64,000 bases of DNA, taken from the NCBI RefSeq assembly GCF_016864375.1, contig NZ_CP069356.1, forward strand, positions 372,001 through 436,000, read 5' to 3'. Both the position numbers and the translations under genes were made by a program. The DNA comes from Microvirga sp. VF16 (GTDB lineage Bacteria; Pseudomonadota; Alphaproteobacteria; Rhizobiales; Beijerinckiaceae). Below, one piece after another: positions 35,393 to 45,103 of this stretch (position 1 is the stretch's first letter; the number at the start of each line of letters is the position of its first letter). The notes below the pieces were generated by a model, which was not told the DNA's origin, did not search any database, and saw only the letters and a list, made by a program, of their open reading frames with translations.

Positions 35393-36130
35393 AGGCAAGT
35401 CGCCTCCGTCTATAGAGCCGCGAATGCTCCTAGTTACGTGCTCACACCGTGGTATTGTTACTCTGCACTTTCGGATGGGACAAAGGTGCCGCGCCAACTG
35501 CTCTACAAAGCATCGCTTGAAAAGAATTCTGCTGGTTCAGCAGAAATCCGTATCGTTATTGGATTGGAGTTCTAAAATGGCGATTCCATACCAGTGTTAC
35601 AGCGCTTTGTGTCCCAACACTTCGCATGCCCAATCAATATGAATTTCGTGAAGGAAGCCGATTACTAACGCGCTTGAACAAGAAGGCTATTCACGCGGTA
35701 TTGCGAATTTCATCACTCCTATTCAGGAGCGTTCTTGATGTTGCATAGCGGTGTAGTCGATTTTGCATTCATGCTGCAATACCCCCAACTGGGCCCAAAA
35801 GTAGTATATTGGCGTGGCGAGAAATCTTCTGGGCTGCGGCCCGCAGTTTGTCGCCATATATTTGCCGCAGTCAGAACATTGCGTCGAAGTGGGAAAAGCA
35901 TCTATATGACTATTGCCTATCAATTCAGCTTTTTTGCTCGAATAGATATTTCGCGGCTAATCTTATTTATGGCTAGTCCACGAATTTTACGCTGATAGGT
36001 TCTTGGTACGTAGGTTTGCAGAAGGTGGATCCTCAAAAAGCGAGGTGTGGCCTTTCAGTTCCACGGTTGAATAGCGCTACCGTAACGCTCATCACCCCCA
36101 AATAGGCCGAATAAACCGGAAGCCCGATAA
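35393..36130. other. AT-richer gap without a supported gene
   Basis: Base composition drops clearly below the GC-rich surroundings between about 35560 and 36000. Short frames on both strands (for example a minus-strand frame at 35723-35923 with one CxxC) have no ribosome site or recognised domain. It should contain the promoter of the polysaccharide operon. Confidence 0.45.
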
Positions 36131-36227
36131 GGGCCTGTTTGAGAACTCTCAGTAACCGCAACATCTCATGGCTGGTGCTCGCATAAGGCTTTGTATATTG
36201 GGAAATGGCTTGTTCTCAAATAGGCGC
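36131..36227. mobile_element. 97-bp MITE related to IS5-family elements
   Basis: The ends GGGCCTGTTTGAGAAC and GCGCCTATTTGAGAAC (right end read inward) match at 14 of 16 bases. A TAA triplet lies directly outside both ends (36128-36130 and 36228-36230), as expected for a 3-bp target duplication. There is no coding capacity. Confidence 0.7.
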
Positions 36228-36256
36228 TAACGACACAGAGGCTGCACCTGATATAC

Positions 36257-36571
36257 TCACGTAGTCAATCTCCATGGAGGCCGCTTTGCAGATCGCGTCC
36301 GCGGTATCATTCTTGTTCGTCCTGACGAAGGGACCGACGTGCCGAGGCGGCACCAGTTTGACCCGGTACCGAGCCTGCTGAGTTCCCGCGCCCAATGTTG
36401 CGCGCTTGCGGAGGCCTCCATACCGACAAGGCAGGGCGGGAAGGCTTCAAAGAAGGCTTGCACCCGAGCACGTCGGAGCCTCTTTCGGATCAGCGGCCGC
36501 CCTTGGGCGTCTGCGCAGTGCACCTGAAAGACATGCTCCGTGGTATCAAGACCGACGGTGGCGACTGCCAT
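36257..36571 (-). pseudogene. IS110-family transposase N-terminal remnant
   Basis: From 36571 the minus strand reads MAVATVGLDTTEHVFQVHCA, then EAFPPCLVGMEASASAQHWA, the first domain of an IS110 transposase. After LSRLG a frameshift occurs; the other frame continues with VKLVPPRHVGPFVRTNKNDT and then AICKAASMEIDYV before similarity ends. Only about a third of the gene remains. Confidence 0.82.
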
Positions 36572-36774
36572 GGTTGGATTCTCCGGTAATGCCAAGCGCT
36601 CCAGCATAACGGAACGCGCTACGGGAGGGAGGCGTCCATCCCATCGGATCGGCACCAACGGGCAGAAGCTGGCTGAGGTGTTCGCGACCGAGGCTGGCTA
36701 GGTACTGGAGGCCGTGGCACAGGCCAAGCGGTGGCGAGGATATCGGGACCCTTCACGTCAGCGGAGCCAATCCT

Positions 36775-38061
36775 TTGCTTTTCGCGTCCTCGACAGCAAG
36801 GGGAACTCCTCCGAGTGTACCTTCAGCCTTAGGTCAGCTGAAATGGGTCACCCGAGCATTGGAGGAAGAAACATTGAGCGGCGCCAGACACCTCCATGAC
36901 CTCCTCTTCGTCTTGGGCAGGATCACCTGCTTCATAGCGACCGTGACTGCAACGTCCATGGTCCTGTCCAGAGGGGGGACTGTTTCCGCAGCACCCACAG
37001 GTGTTGGCCCTGCCGCCCAGCTGGGCGGCAGGGCCTTCGTCGGATACCATCCGTCCTGGAACGATCGTGGAGCCCCTCTCGGCGCTATTGCCGGGCAGTA
37101 CTCACACGTCATGCTGTCCTTTGCCCGTCCCGACCTCATGTGGTCGGGGCTTGAGTCCGGCACCTGGAAAGGCACCGGGTTGGAATTCTCGGCCCCACCC
37201 GACAAGGTGAAGGAGGAGGTAGCCTTGCTCAAGGCCACGGGGGCAAAGGTGATCCTGTCGGTCGGTGGAGCGAGCTACGGAGGCTGGTCTACTCTGGCAG
37301 CAGAGGCAGGGCATGACAACCAGCAGATCAAGAACGCCCTAACGCAGATCGTCAGGGATCTCGGCCTGGATGGACTAGACGTCGACTACGAGAGGCACGC
37401 AGCCGATGCCGCAACCGTGGAAGAGTACACCCGTGTCATCCAGGCCCTTCGCGAAGCAGTGGATGCCGCACGGCCTGATGGCATCCTGGCCCTCGCCGCA
37501 TCTCCGACCGGCAGCGACTACACTGCTGCAACCGGAGACGAAGGCACGGGAAGGAGGTCGGGTTCGGGTGGATCTGCTGGTCGCGAACGCATGACATTTA
37601 GGCGTACGGTACCCTCGGGTCCACACGCAGGAAGAACGGTAGGCGAGTTGGTGGACCTGCTGAATATCATGGCCTATGACTCCGGATCCAACTTCTATGA
37701 TCAAGCCGTCGCCTACGAGCAGTACCGGGCGATCATGCCGGCCAGGACCGTGGTGACGATCGGCATGATCTCCGGAAAGCATGCATGGGGTGATTCAATC
37801 CTCGTCAACCGGATTGCGGATGCGACGTGCAAGGGATCTGTCAACATCGCCGACCAGTACAGGAGGCCAAGCGGCGCCTCCAACTCTGTGGAGCGCCTCG
37901 CGGACATCGTCCTTGCTGGAAAGGACCACCCCCTTGATGGACTGATGCTGTGGCACGTCGCAAAGCAACCGGAGATCACCTGCGACGGTCGTCCGCCAGC
38001 CAGCCCGGCCAGCATTGCCGAGATCGTTAGGGCAAAGTTTGCCCCCCATACCGGGCCGTGA
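36775..38061 (+). CDS. Secreted GH18 glycoside hydrolase (chitinase-like)
   Basis: The catalytic GH18 signature LDGLDVDYE is present, with the proton-donor Glu at its end. It is preceded by the second-strand motif KVILSVGGASYGG and followed by DLLNIMAYDSGSNFYDQAV and LDGLMLWHVAKQ. The N-terminus carries a hydrophobic stretch (ITCFIATVTATSMVLSRGGT, then VSAAP) that looks like a signal peptide. The open frame begins at a TTG (36775), but the true start is uncertain, possibly near the hydrophobic segment or the ATG at 36958. Members cleave beta-1,4-linked GlcNAc polymers or are lectin-like. The 3' end lies 31 bases before an IS481 copy. Confidence 0.8.
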   Translation: MLFASSTARGTPPSVPSALGQLKWVTRALEEETLSGARHLHDLLFVLGRITCFIATVTATSMVLSRGGTVSAAPTGVGPAAQLGGRAFVGYHPSWNDRGAPLGAIAGQYSHVMLSFARPDLMWSGLESGTWKGTGLEFSAPPDKVKEEVALLKATGAKVILSVGGASYGGWSTLAAEAGHDNQQIKNALTQIVRDLGLDGLDVDYERHAADAATVEEYTRVIQALREAVDAARPDGILALAASPTGSDYTAATGDEGTGRRSGSGGSAGRERMTFRRTVPSGPHAGRTVGELVDLLNIMAYDSGSNFYDQAVAYEQYRAIMPARTVVTIGMISGKHAWGDSILVNRIADATCKGSVNIADQYRRPSGASNSVERLADIVLAGKDHPLDGLMLWHVAKQPEITCDGRPPASPASIAEIVRAKFAPHTGP

Positions 38062-38092
38062 GAATGCAAACATCCTAGCGCAACGGACGTTC

Positions 38093-39077
38093 TGTCTGGA
38101 TGCGAGACCTCCTTGGCGTGAGCGACGACCTGGAGGGCTTGAGGCAAAGCGTGTGGATCGGGTGGCTTCGCGCGCCGATTGGCCAGCTTCGGCTCAGCGA
38201 CCAAGCGGCTTCGCACGACCTCGTCCGGTGATCGCCCCTTGAGCACGCGCTGGCGTCTTCTGTTGTAGGCTTGGTTGAAGCCCTTGAGCAGCGTCTCCAG
38301 ATCCCCATGGCTGTAGATCGTGATGCCGAGCACTTCACGCTGCACCCGTCCATTGAAGCGCTCGGCGAGACCGTTGGTTTGCGGCGTGTAGGGCTTGGTC
38401 CTGCGATGCTCCACCTTCAACTGGTGGCAGGCGTCCTCGAAGCCATCAGCGGTAAAGCACGAGCCACGGTCGGTGAGCACGTGGGTGACCTTGAAGGGAA
38501 ACGCGCGGATCGCTTCTTTGAGGAAGGCAATCGCGCTTATGGCCAGCTCGTCGTCTTTGACGGCCAGGTGCACCCAGCGCGAGCAGCGGTCGATGGCGAC
38601 ATAGAGGAAGCGTTTGCGGCTCTCGCCATTGGCGGTTCTCAGCTTGGGCAGGTGTTTGATGTCCATGTGCACGAAGCCGAGATCGTAGTCCTTGAAGGTG
38701 CCGCTCCGGCGCTGGCGCTGCTGCGCCGGTGGCAGGCGGCCTAAGCCTTCAGCCTTGAGGATGCGGTAGACCGCATCACGGTTGAGATGCGGCAGGAAAT
38801 GCGTGACCACGAAGGTCAGATCGTCGAGCGGAAAGCCGGTGGCCTGCCTCAGGGCGCAGACGATGGCGCGTTCCTCCTCGGTGGCCCTCCAGGGCAGCTT
38901 GTGCGGCCGGCTGCTGTGGTCCTGACAGTCTTTGGGGCCGCGCTTGCGCCATTTGCGGACCGTCTCGGTGCTCACACTGAAGCGCTGGGCCAGCACGCCC
39001 GTCGGCTCGGATGAGCGGGCAATCTCCTGGCGGACGGCTGGAGTGGTGCGGGCTTGCGGATGAAGGGAGTGCATCAT
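38093..39077 (-). CDS. IS481-family transposase, copy 1
   Basis: From the ATG at 39077 the protein has an N-terminal HTH (VLAQRFSVSTETVRKWRKRG) and an integrase-type core: the first Asp in GFVHMDIKHLPKL, the second in THVLTDRGSCFTADGF, and the Glu in NGLAERFNGRVQREVLG. The element has no stop codon of its own. At this copy the frame runs past the IS end and antisense through the GH18 gene to 37713, adding about 125 unrelated residues (454 in total). The other copy gains a stop after six codons outside the element. Confidence 0.9.
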
Positions 39078-39181
39078 GTCCTCCTGCGATGAGGAGCTCG
39101 GCGCCGCAGGCCGTCAAAGCGCCAAGCATACTCCTCAATCGCGCAACGCACTTGGTCCCAACAACGTTCCGCCACCAGACA
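38093..39181 (-). mobile_element. IS481-family insertion sequence, copy 1 (1089 bp)
   Basis: The element runs from TGTCTGGATGCGAG to CGCCACCAGACA (ends in TGTCTGG when read inward). The same 1089 bases recur at 49407-50495 with no difference noticed. The family fits the single DDE transposase and the TG...CA ends. No target duplication is seen. Confidence 0.88.
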
Positions 39182-39280
39182 ACTTAGGTTCAACCACATC
39201 GCAGATGTCGCCGATGGCTCGCCAGAGCGCATCCAGAGATCGCTCAGCCTGGGCGCGCAGATACGCTTTGATTTTATAAA
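39182..39280 (-). mobile_element. IS630-type transposase C-terminal remnant
   Basis: A minus-strand frame reads VYKIKAYLRAQAERSLDALW and then RAIGDICDVVEP, resembling the C-terminal end of IS630-family transposases (KLKAxLRxxAxRTxxALWxAIG). It is cut off by the IS481 end. The assignment rests on about 30 residues. Confidence 0.5.
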
Positions 39281-39712
39281 CCAAAAGAGGGCCTCGTAGC
39301 GGAGGCTTGAGGCGCTAATCTCAGGACTTCGGCCTCTCTGGAAGCTCTCCAGCTTCGATCGCGCCGGCGTCGTCCTTTTTCAAGGTTGGGGAGCGCACAA
39401 GGTCTATTCAACAAACCTCGGTAACTTGGACGAAGCACGAACATTTGTCCGGAATCATGCGATTTGACGCAATTTTGCAGCCAATTGTGCTTGGTGTAGC
39501 CCTTCAATGGTATTCGCAATCGCAGGTCAGAGGAACGTGCGTTGCCCGACATTCCCGATCATCCATCGACGATAAGCGATACTGCGATGGTTTTGATCTC
39601 TTTCGGGTTTCTGATCGCCTCAGGGTTGGTCATCACAAATAAGCTGAACGAGCCTGACGAGCATCGTTCCTACTTTGTCCGGTTTCGCGCGGTTTATTGC
39701 ACAAACCTTGCG
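39281..39712. other. Gap without a supported gene
   Basis: No credible frame was found. A membrane-like short frame at 39542-39751 (VLISFGFLIASGLVITNKLN) lacks a ribosome site. Confidence 0.4.
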
Positions 39713-39750
39713 GGTTCTGTCGCAAAATCGGTTTTTACTTGCCAATACTA

Positions 39751-40593
39751 GGGCCTGTTAGGTCTTGAGCCAGTCGAGCGCAGCGGCGAGGCAGAGCACG
39801 CCCATGAACGATGAGGCCGTCTTCTCGTAGCGGGTTGCAACAGCGCGCCACTCCTTGAGCCGGGCCCAGAGCCGCTCGACAAGATTTCGATTGGTATAGA
39901 TCCAGTCTGGACAAGCGACCGGCGCCTCATGCCTCTGCGGTGGAATGGCCGGCTTGGCTCCCATGCGCCAGACATGCTCGCGAAAGGCATGGCTGGTGTA
40001 GCCGCGATCCGCCACAACCCAGGTCGGCACGCCTGGTAGCTGCTCCAGCAGCGGAAGGGCGTGCGGCAGCTCGTGCGCTTGGCCGGGCGCGATCCGAAAT
40101 GCGACGGCGCGTCCAAGACCGTCGGCGATCACGCAAGCCTTGGTGCCATAGCCGCCACGAGAGCGGCCAAGTGCTTCACGATCGTCTCGCTCAGCTTGAG
40201 AGCCCCTTTTCGGCGCGCTCCGGCCGCCTTCTGATGCGCCCGCACGCTGGTGCCGTCCAGAAAGGTCATGCCAAGCTGGATCCCATGGTTCTGCACCAGA
40301 TGGAGCAGGCGCTCCCAGACACCCAACCGCGCCCAGCGGATGAAGGTCTGAGCGGCTCGCCACCAGGGGCCCAGTTCAGCTGGCACAGAGCGCCACTTCG
40401 CGCCGTTCTCATGACGCCACAAGATCGCCTCAAGCGTGCGGCGCAGATCCTGCGGCGGGGTTTTGCCCTTGGGACGGCACTGCTCCACCAGTGGCCCTAG
40501 CATCGCCCATTGTGCATCCGTCAGCATAGCTCCTCCTCAAACAGGACGAGCAAAACGCTTCCAAACAAAATGAGTTCAAGCCCTAACAGGCCC
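39751..40593 (-). mobile_element. IS5-family (IS427-like) insertion sequence, 843 bp
   Basis: The ends are GGGCCTGTTAGGTCTTGA and GGGCCTGTTAGGGCTTGA (17 of 18 match). CTA precedes the left end and TAG follows the right end, consistent with a TA-type target duplication. It carries a two-frame transposase. Confidence 0.85.
39758..40527 (-). CDS. IS5-family (IS427-like) transposase made by -1 frameshifting
   Basis: The first frame (40527 down) encodes MLTDAQWAMLGPLVEQCRPK through TFIRWARLGVWERLLHLVQN and the first Asp in MTFLDGTSVRAHQKA. At a CGAAAAGGGG run near 40203-40212 the second frame takes over in the -1 direction (KRGSQAERDDREALGRSRGG) and encodes WVVADRGYTSHAFREHVWRM and NLVERLWARLKEWRAVATRY, which supply the second Asp and the Glu. 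Two overlapping frames joined at an A/G-rich slip site are the normal design of this group, so this is not counted as damage. Confidence 0.88.
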
Positions 40594-40721
40594 TAGCGGT
40601 TCCGCGCTGACCAGCTGCTGTAGAATCAACGGCTTAGCGCTGCGGTCACGACGCAAAATGGCGCTGCAAAATGCCTATACTTCGAGTTTGCGACAGAACC
40701 TAGATCGATCTTGGATCATCA

Positions 40722-41504
40722 TCAGTTGGCGAAAGATGCGCGGTCCAAGGCAGCACCCGAGTTCATCCCAAACGTCGTTCCTCGGACGCTGGTGGATCCC
40801 GTCACGCCATCCGGTGCCGGCATGGCCAGTTTCCCTGTATCGGGACCATTGCTAAGGGGCGCGGAACGGCTCTCCGGATCGAGCTTCGACAGAACGCTGG
40901 GATCAAATGGCTCCTCGTGCATTGATCCATCAGCTCGGATGATCGTCTTGATCCCGGTGTCCGCATCAAGAAAAACCGATTTGATCGCAGCCTTTGGGAT
41001 CTTGTCAGAATGGGTTGCTTCTGCCGAGGCGGCAAGATCGGGTGTCACAGGCTGGGCAGTCGGTATTCCGATTGCGGCTCCCTGATCCTGCTCGCTGACG
41101 CGTGTCGGGTTCTCAGCTTTCCCATTGCCAGACTTCGCGGAACTCTCCTCCGTAGCAGTCTGCGCCGCCCGCTGAGCCTTTGTGGCGGCTGCGGCTTGTT
41201 CCTGCTCTGCTACGATCTGATTGAGCTGTGCCTGCGCCGCTTCAGCCTCTCTCTGCGCCTGCGATCCGAAGACGGCAACCAGGGGGTTGCTCGCACGCTC
41301 CGCAGCAGCTTTCGCATTGGCTGTTTCTGCAATTTTCGCGACCTCGATCACCTTGCGGGCAGCTGCCGTCTGCCGACGATTGCTGGTGTCGTATGAGTAA
41401 CGCTGTCCGTTGACTTCGTAAAAGACGGTTTTCGCCTCCACGCTACCGATCAGGGTTCCTAGCGCAACCACGGAAGCCCCGAGCGTCGTGAATGTTCTGT
41501 TCAT
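40722..41504 (-). CDS. Exported Ala/Gln-rich coiled-coil protein of unknown function
   Basis: The 260-residue product begins MNRTFTTLGASVVALGTLIG with a cleavable signal (SVEA, then KTVFYEVNGQRYSYDTSNRR). A long Ala/Glu/Gln-rich helix follows (about 50-130: AAAERASNPLVAVFGSQAQR, QLNQIVAEQEQAAAATKAQR) and then a Pro/Ser-rich tail with SVFLDADTGIKTIIRADGSM. The ATG at 41504 has AAGGGGATT upstream. It is probably periplasmic. No enzyme motif or known domain is seen. The gene end lies 22 bases from the IS6-derived element. Confidence 0.72.
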   Translation of the reverse strand: MNRTFTTLGASVVALGTLIGSVEAKTVFYEVNGQRYSYDTSNRRQTAAARKVIEVAKIAETANAKAAAERASNPLVAVFGSQAQREAEAAQAQLNQIVAEQEQAAAATKAQRAAQTATEESSAKSGNGKAENPTRVSEQDQGAAIGIPTAQPVTPDLAASAEATHSDKIPKAAIKSVFLDADTGIKTIIRADGSMHEEPFDPSVLSKLDPESRSAPLSNGPDTGKLAMPAPDGVTGSTSVRGTTFGMNSGAALDRASFAN

Positions 41505-41707
41505 ACGCAATCCCCTTTCTTGTCGGAGGTAAGATTCGGTTAGGGATTGCGGCAACACTATGACGGCGATCCAGCTCGTCCATGCACTATCAGAACGTCG
41601 CTCTGCGTGGGTTGCGTCGCCGAATGGTCAGAAGAACCCGCCTGCTGACCGAAGTCGCTGGACGTGCACGCCACAATCCAGCGTCACTGTTGTCTCCACT
41701 GGGACCT

Positions 41708-42508
41708 GTCACGTTAACTGAAGTTGGACGAGTAAAGGCAAACTTCGCTTCCTAAGTGGCTCAGGCAGCAACGCAGGCTGCAGCCTTCCAAGCCGCCATG
41801 GCGTCGAGGCGGTGAAGGTGGATGGCAAGGGCAGAGCGGCGGGAACGGGGTGGAACGAAGAGATTGCCGACGGCAGGGAACACACTGACAAATCACTGCA
41901 GGCCTCCCGGTGATCGAAAGCCCTGCATTGCCCGCTCTCGCCGGCGCAGCGGCAGATGCGAATTCTCGGCCCGGTTATTCAGACCCTTATGTGAGTGATG
42001 CTCAACCGCCGGCATGATCTGGCGCCGGGCGGCAACATAGGAGCCCAGCTTGTCGGTGATCATCCGCCGAGGGAGACAGCCCTGCTTCTTCAACAGACGC
42101 TTCAGCAAGCGTTTGGCCGCTTTGGTATCGCGCCGCGTCTGGACGATTTCGTCGAGCACATAGCCATCCTGATCGACGGCTCGCCACAGCCAGTGCTTCT
42201 GGCCGGCAATGGTGATCACGACCTCGTCGAGATGCCAAATGTCGCGCCGGCTCGGCTTCTTGCGTTTCAGGCGGCGGGCGTAATTGGGCCCGAACTTCAG
42301 AGCCCATCGCCGGACAGTCTCATAGGAAACGAGGATGCCGCGCTCCAGCAGCATCTCCTCGACCAAGCGGAGGCTCAGCGGAAATCGAAAGTAGAGCCAG
42401 ACCGCATGGGCGATGATCTCGGGCGGGAAGCGGTGGCGCTTGTAGCTGACGGGCTGAGTCATGCCAGCCCATCTACACGCCTCGCTCTCACGCCCGAGTT
42501 AATGTGAT
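41708..42508 (-). mobile_element. IS6-family insertion sequence with a nonsense mutation
   Basis: The inverted ends GTCACGTTAACT (left) and ATCACATTAACT (right, read inward) enclose a single transposase. The exact outer boundaries are uncertain by a few bases. Confidence 0.7.
41761..42462 (-). pseudogene. IS6-family transposase with an in-frame stop
   Basis: From 42462 the protein MTQPVSYKRHRFPPEIIAHA carries the IS6 catalytic set: Asp in WHLDEVVITIAGQKHWLWRA, Asp in MITDKLGSYVAARRQIMPAV, and Glu in NNRAENSHLPLRRRERAMQG. After FRSPGGLQ a TGA stop appears. The same frame then continues FVSVFPAVGNLFVPPRSRRS to a second stop at 41761, giving the usual 233 residues. The TGA most simply arose from CGA (Arg). 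The catalytic core is upstream of the stop, so partial activity cannot be excluded. Confidence 0.87.
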
Positions 42509-42640
42509 GTCGTGGATGGCGCCCTCCACCAGCGTCAGACGTGCCAGAATGGGCATGTTGAAGAACCGGAGAGGATCCACGTCCATGCCAGAGATTGTCA
42601 GTAAGCGCGCAAATCTCTGCACCTTTTCATTGCTGATGCA

Positions 42641-43126
42641 GTGAAGGAGTCTGTGTCCGCAATGGAGGCTGCGGACGCAATGACAGTGAATAGCGCGGAA
42701 GTACCAGGGCAGTTGCGGGTCGTCAGGGTTCTTCGCAACGGCAAGCGGTGGTTTGATCCGGTCGAGAAGGAGCGCTTGATCGACGCCTGCCTCGAGCCGG
42801 GGGTATCGGTGGCAGGGCTCGCGCTGGCGCACGGGATCAACGCCAATCAGTTGCGCAAGTGGGTCAAGCTGCGCCAGGACCGGAAGGCGACCGAGAAGGC
42901 GGCGTTGACGGTGATGCCGAGCGGCGCGCCGTCAGCCTTCGTGCCGGTGGTTGAGACCACGCCGATGGCGCGGCTGCCGGCCCCGTCAGCTCGGCCGCCA
43001 GCGGCACGGGTCCGCGTGACGGCGGCGCTGCCGAACGGGGTGCGGCTGGAGCTGGACGATGCGGATGCGCAGGTTCTGTCGGCGATGATCGAAGCGCTGG
43101 GGCGGTGCCATGTTCCGGCTCGCTGA
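42641..43126 (+). CDS. tnpA: IS66 accessory protein TnpA
   Basis: The 161-residue protein starts at a GTG (an ATG lies 7 codons later) and has the TnpA HTH pattern FDPVEKERLIDACLEPGVSV, AGLALAHGINANQLRKWVKL. A Pro/Ala-rich linker and the C-terminal ALPNGVRLELDDADAQVLSA follow. It is needed with TnpB for efficient movement of full IS66 elements. Its end overlaps TnpB by 17 bases. Confidence 0.88.
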   Translation: MKESVSAMEAADAMTVNSAEVPGQLRVVRVLRNGKRWFDPVEKERLIDACLEPGVSVAGLALAHGINANQLRKWVKLRQDRKATEKAALTVMPSGAPSAFVPVVETTPMARLPAPSARPPAARVRVTAALPNGVRLELDDADAQVLSAMIEALGRCHVPAR

Positions 43127-43463
43127 TGATCTGCGCGTCTACCTGCACCGGGATCCGATCGACTTCCGGGCCGGGATCAACACCTTGGCGATCCTGGTCG
43201 AGCAGGCGATGGGCCTCAACCCGTTCGAGCGTGCGGTGTTTGCCTTCTGCAATCGCCGGCGTACCCGGATAAAGTTGCTGTTCTTTGACCGGTCGGGCTT
43301 TGTGCTGGTGCTGAAGGCGCTGACGCAAGACAAGTTCCGCTGGCCGCGGCGGCCGGAGACGGTGGTCCTGCTTGACGCCGAGCAGTTGCACTGGCTGCTC
43401 GACGGCATCGATCTCGACGCGATGGTCCGCCATCCGGTGCGGCAATACGAATTTGTCGGGTGA
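43110..43463 (+). CDS. tnpB: IS66 accessory protein TnpB (Orf2)
   Basis: The 117-residue protein shows the whole IS66 Orf2 pattern: VYLHRDPIDFRAGINTLAIL, NPFERAVFAFCNRRRTRIKL, LFFDRSGFVLVLKAL and WLLDGIDLDAM. It is full length. It lies between TnpA and TnpC, as usual. Confidence 0.95.
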   Translation: MFRLADDLRVYLHRDPIDFRAGINTLAILVEQAMGLNPFERAVFAFCNRRRTRIKLLFFDRSGFVLVLKALTQDKFRWPRRPETVVLLDAEQLHWLLDGIDLDAMVRHPVRQYEFVG

Positions 43464-43507
43464 GGTTGCCGGTTGACGTCAGGGGAGGCTTCCGATTCAA
43501 CAATACG

Positions 43508-45103
43508 ATGACTCGAGCCGGCACCCCGACCGTTGCGGAGTTGATGGCGCTTCTGGCGGCGCATACGGCCGAAATCACCGCGCTGAAGGCCGAGCGGGAA
43601 GCTCTTTCGCAGCGCATCGTCAAGCTGGAGGAAGAACTGGCACTGGCGCGGCTGCATCGGTTTGCGCCGCGGAGCGAAAAGCACATGGATCGCGTCTTCA
43701 ACGAAGCCGAGCAGGTCGCCCGCGAGGCCGATGCAGACGAGGGCAGCGCCGAGGCGGATGCCGTTGAACTTCCGGACACGGGATTGCCGGACACCCAAAA
43801 GCCGGACGGCCAGAAACGCGGGCGCCGGCCCCTGCCGGCGAACCTGCCACGCGAGCGCGTCGAGTATGACCTCGCCGACGACCAGAAGAACTGTCCGTGC
43901 TGCAGTAACCCGATGCATCGCATGGGCGAGCTAGTGACCGAGCAGCTGCAGATCGAGGTGAAGGCGAAGGTTTTGCAGAATGCGCGGTTCAAATATGCAT
44001 GCCGACACTGCGACCGCACCGGGATCATCACGCCCGTCGTCATCGCGCCGATGCCCGCGCAGCCCTTGCCCGGCAGCATCGCCACGGCCTCGACGCTGGC
44101 CTTCGCGCTCGTTCACAAATATGTCGACGGCACGCCGCTTTATCGCCTGGCGCAGGCCTTCGCACGGGCCGGGGTTCCTGTCAGCCGCGGCGCTCTGGGC
44201 CATTGGGTGATCGGTTCGAGCGAGAGGCATCTGCATCGCCTCTATGACGCGCTGAAGCTGCGGCTGCGATCCCAGACCGTCATCCATGGCGACGAGACCA
44301 CGGTTCAGGTGCTGAAGGAAGAGGGTAAGGACCCCACCAGCACCTCGTACATGTGGACCTATCGCAGCGGCGAGGACAGCGAGCAGCCGATCGTGCTGTT
44401 CGATTACCAGCCCGGCCGCGGGCAGGAACATCCGCGGACCTTCCTCGGCGACTATCGCGGCATCTTGATGAGTGACGGCTACTCGGCCTGGCGCACGGTG
44501 AACGGGGCCACGCATGTTGGATGCATGGCTCATGCCAGGCGGCGCTTTGTCGACGCCCTCAAGGCGAGGAAGAAACCCGGCGGGCCGCCGGCGCAGGCCC
44601 TCACGTTCTTCGACCAGCTCTACCGGATTGAAAGGCAGGCGCGGGACGAAGAGCCGGATGAGGGCGCAACGCAAGCCGACGCCAGACGCCGCTTTCGCCA
44701 GAAACATGCCGTTCCGGTCCTGAACGCCCTCAAGGCATGGCTCGACGTTATCGCTCCGAAGGTTGTGCCAGACACCAAGCTCGAAGATGCCGTCTCCTAC
44801 ACGCTCAACCAGTGGGAATACCTGACGCGCTATACCGAAGACGGCCGGATGCCGATCGACAACAACCTTCTGGAGCGAGACATCCGGATTTTTGCAACAG
44901 GCAGGAAGAGTTGGCTCTTTAGCGATACAGTCCAGGGCGCCCATGCCAGCGCCGTCATCTACAGCCTGATGCTGACCTGCCGGGCCTGCCGCGTCGAACC
45001 CTTGGCGTGGTTACGACACGTCCTCACCGAATTGCCGCAACGTCCCGACGATGCCGATATCGAGGACCTGCTGCCCTTCAACTTCAACAAACAGCCAGCC
45101 TGA
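43508..45103 (+). CDS. tnpC: IS66 DDE transposase TnpC
   Basis: The 531-residue transposase has the N-terminal leucine-zipper-like helix (EITALKAEREALSQRIVKLE) and a zinc-finger region (NCPCCSNPMHRMG, then CRHCDRTG). The central core follows, with the first Asp in TVIHGDETTVQV, the second in ILMSDGYSAW and the Glu in NNLLERDIRIFATGRKSWLF. The start at 43508 (MTRAGTPTVAELM) is preferred to an upstream ATG at 43460. No damage is seen. Confidence 0.95.
   Translation: MTRAGTPTVAELMALLAAHTAEITALKAEREALSQRIVKLEEELALARLHRFAPRSEKHMDRVFNEAEQVAREADADEGSAEADAVELPDTGLPDTQKPDGQKRGRRPLPANLPRERVEYDLADDQKNCPCCSNPMHRMGELVTEQLQIEVKAKVLQNARFKYACRHCDRTGIITPVVIAPMPAQPLPGSIATASTLAFALVHKYVDGTPLYRLAQAFARAGVPVSRGALGHWVIGSSERHLHRLYDALKLRLRSQTVIHGDETTVQVLKEEGKDPTSTSYMWTYRSGEDSEQPIVLFDYQPGRGQEHPRTFLGDYRGILMSDGYSAWRTVNGATHVGCMAHARRRFVDALKARKKPGGPPAQALTFFDQLYRIERQARDEEPDEGATQADARRRFRQKHAVPVLNALKAWLDVIAPKVVPDTKLEDAVSYTLNQWEYLTRYTEDGRMPIDNNLLERDIRIFATGRKSWLFSDTVQGAHASAVIYSLMLTCRACRVEPLAWLRHVLTELPQRPDDADIEDLLPFNFNKQPA

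Larger units (their letters stand above)
39713..40700. repeat. Small IS6-derived element split by an IS5 insertion
   Basis: GGTTCTGTCGCAAA occurs at 39713-39726 and, as a perfect inverted copy, at 40687-40700. Removing the IS5-family element between them leaves about 145 bp with no transposase. The end sequence matches IS6-type termini seen at about 11638, 49327, 52764 and 53995. It is probably a deletion derivative or MITE that served as an insertion target. Confidence 0.65.

Noticed and set aside
35723..35923. 66-residue frame with CxxC in the AT-rich gap
   Set aside because: It has no ribosome site and no wider zinc-ribbon pattern.
37713..38092. C-terminal extension of the IS481 transposase over the GH18 gene
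   Set aside because: The extra residues are an accident of the missing stop; the conserved protein ends at the IS boundary.
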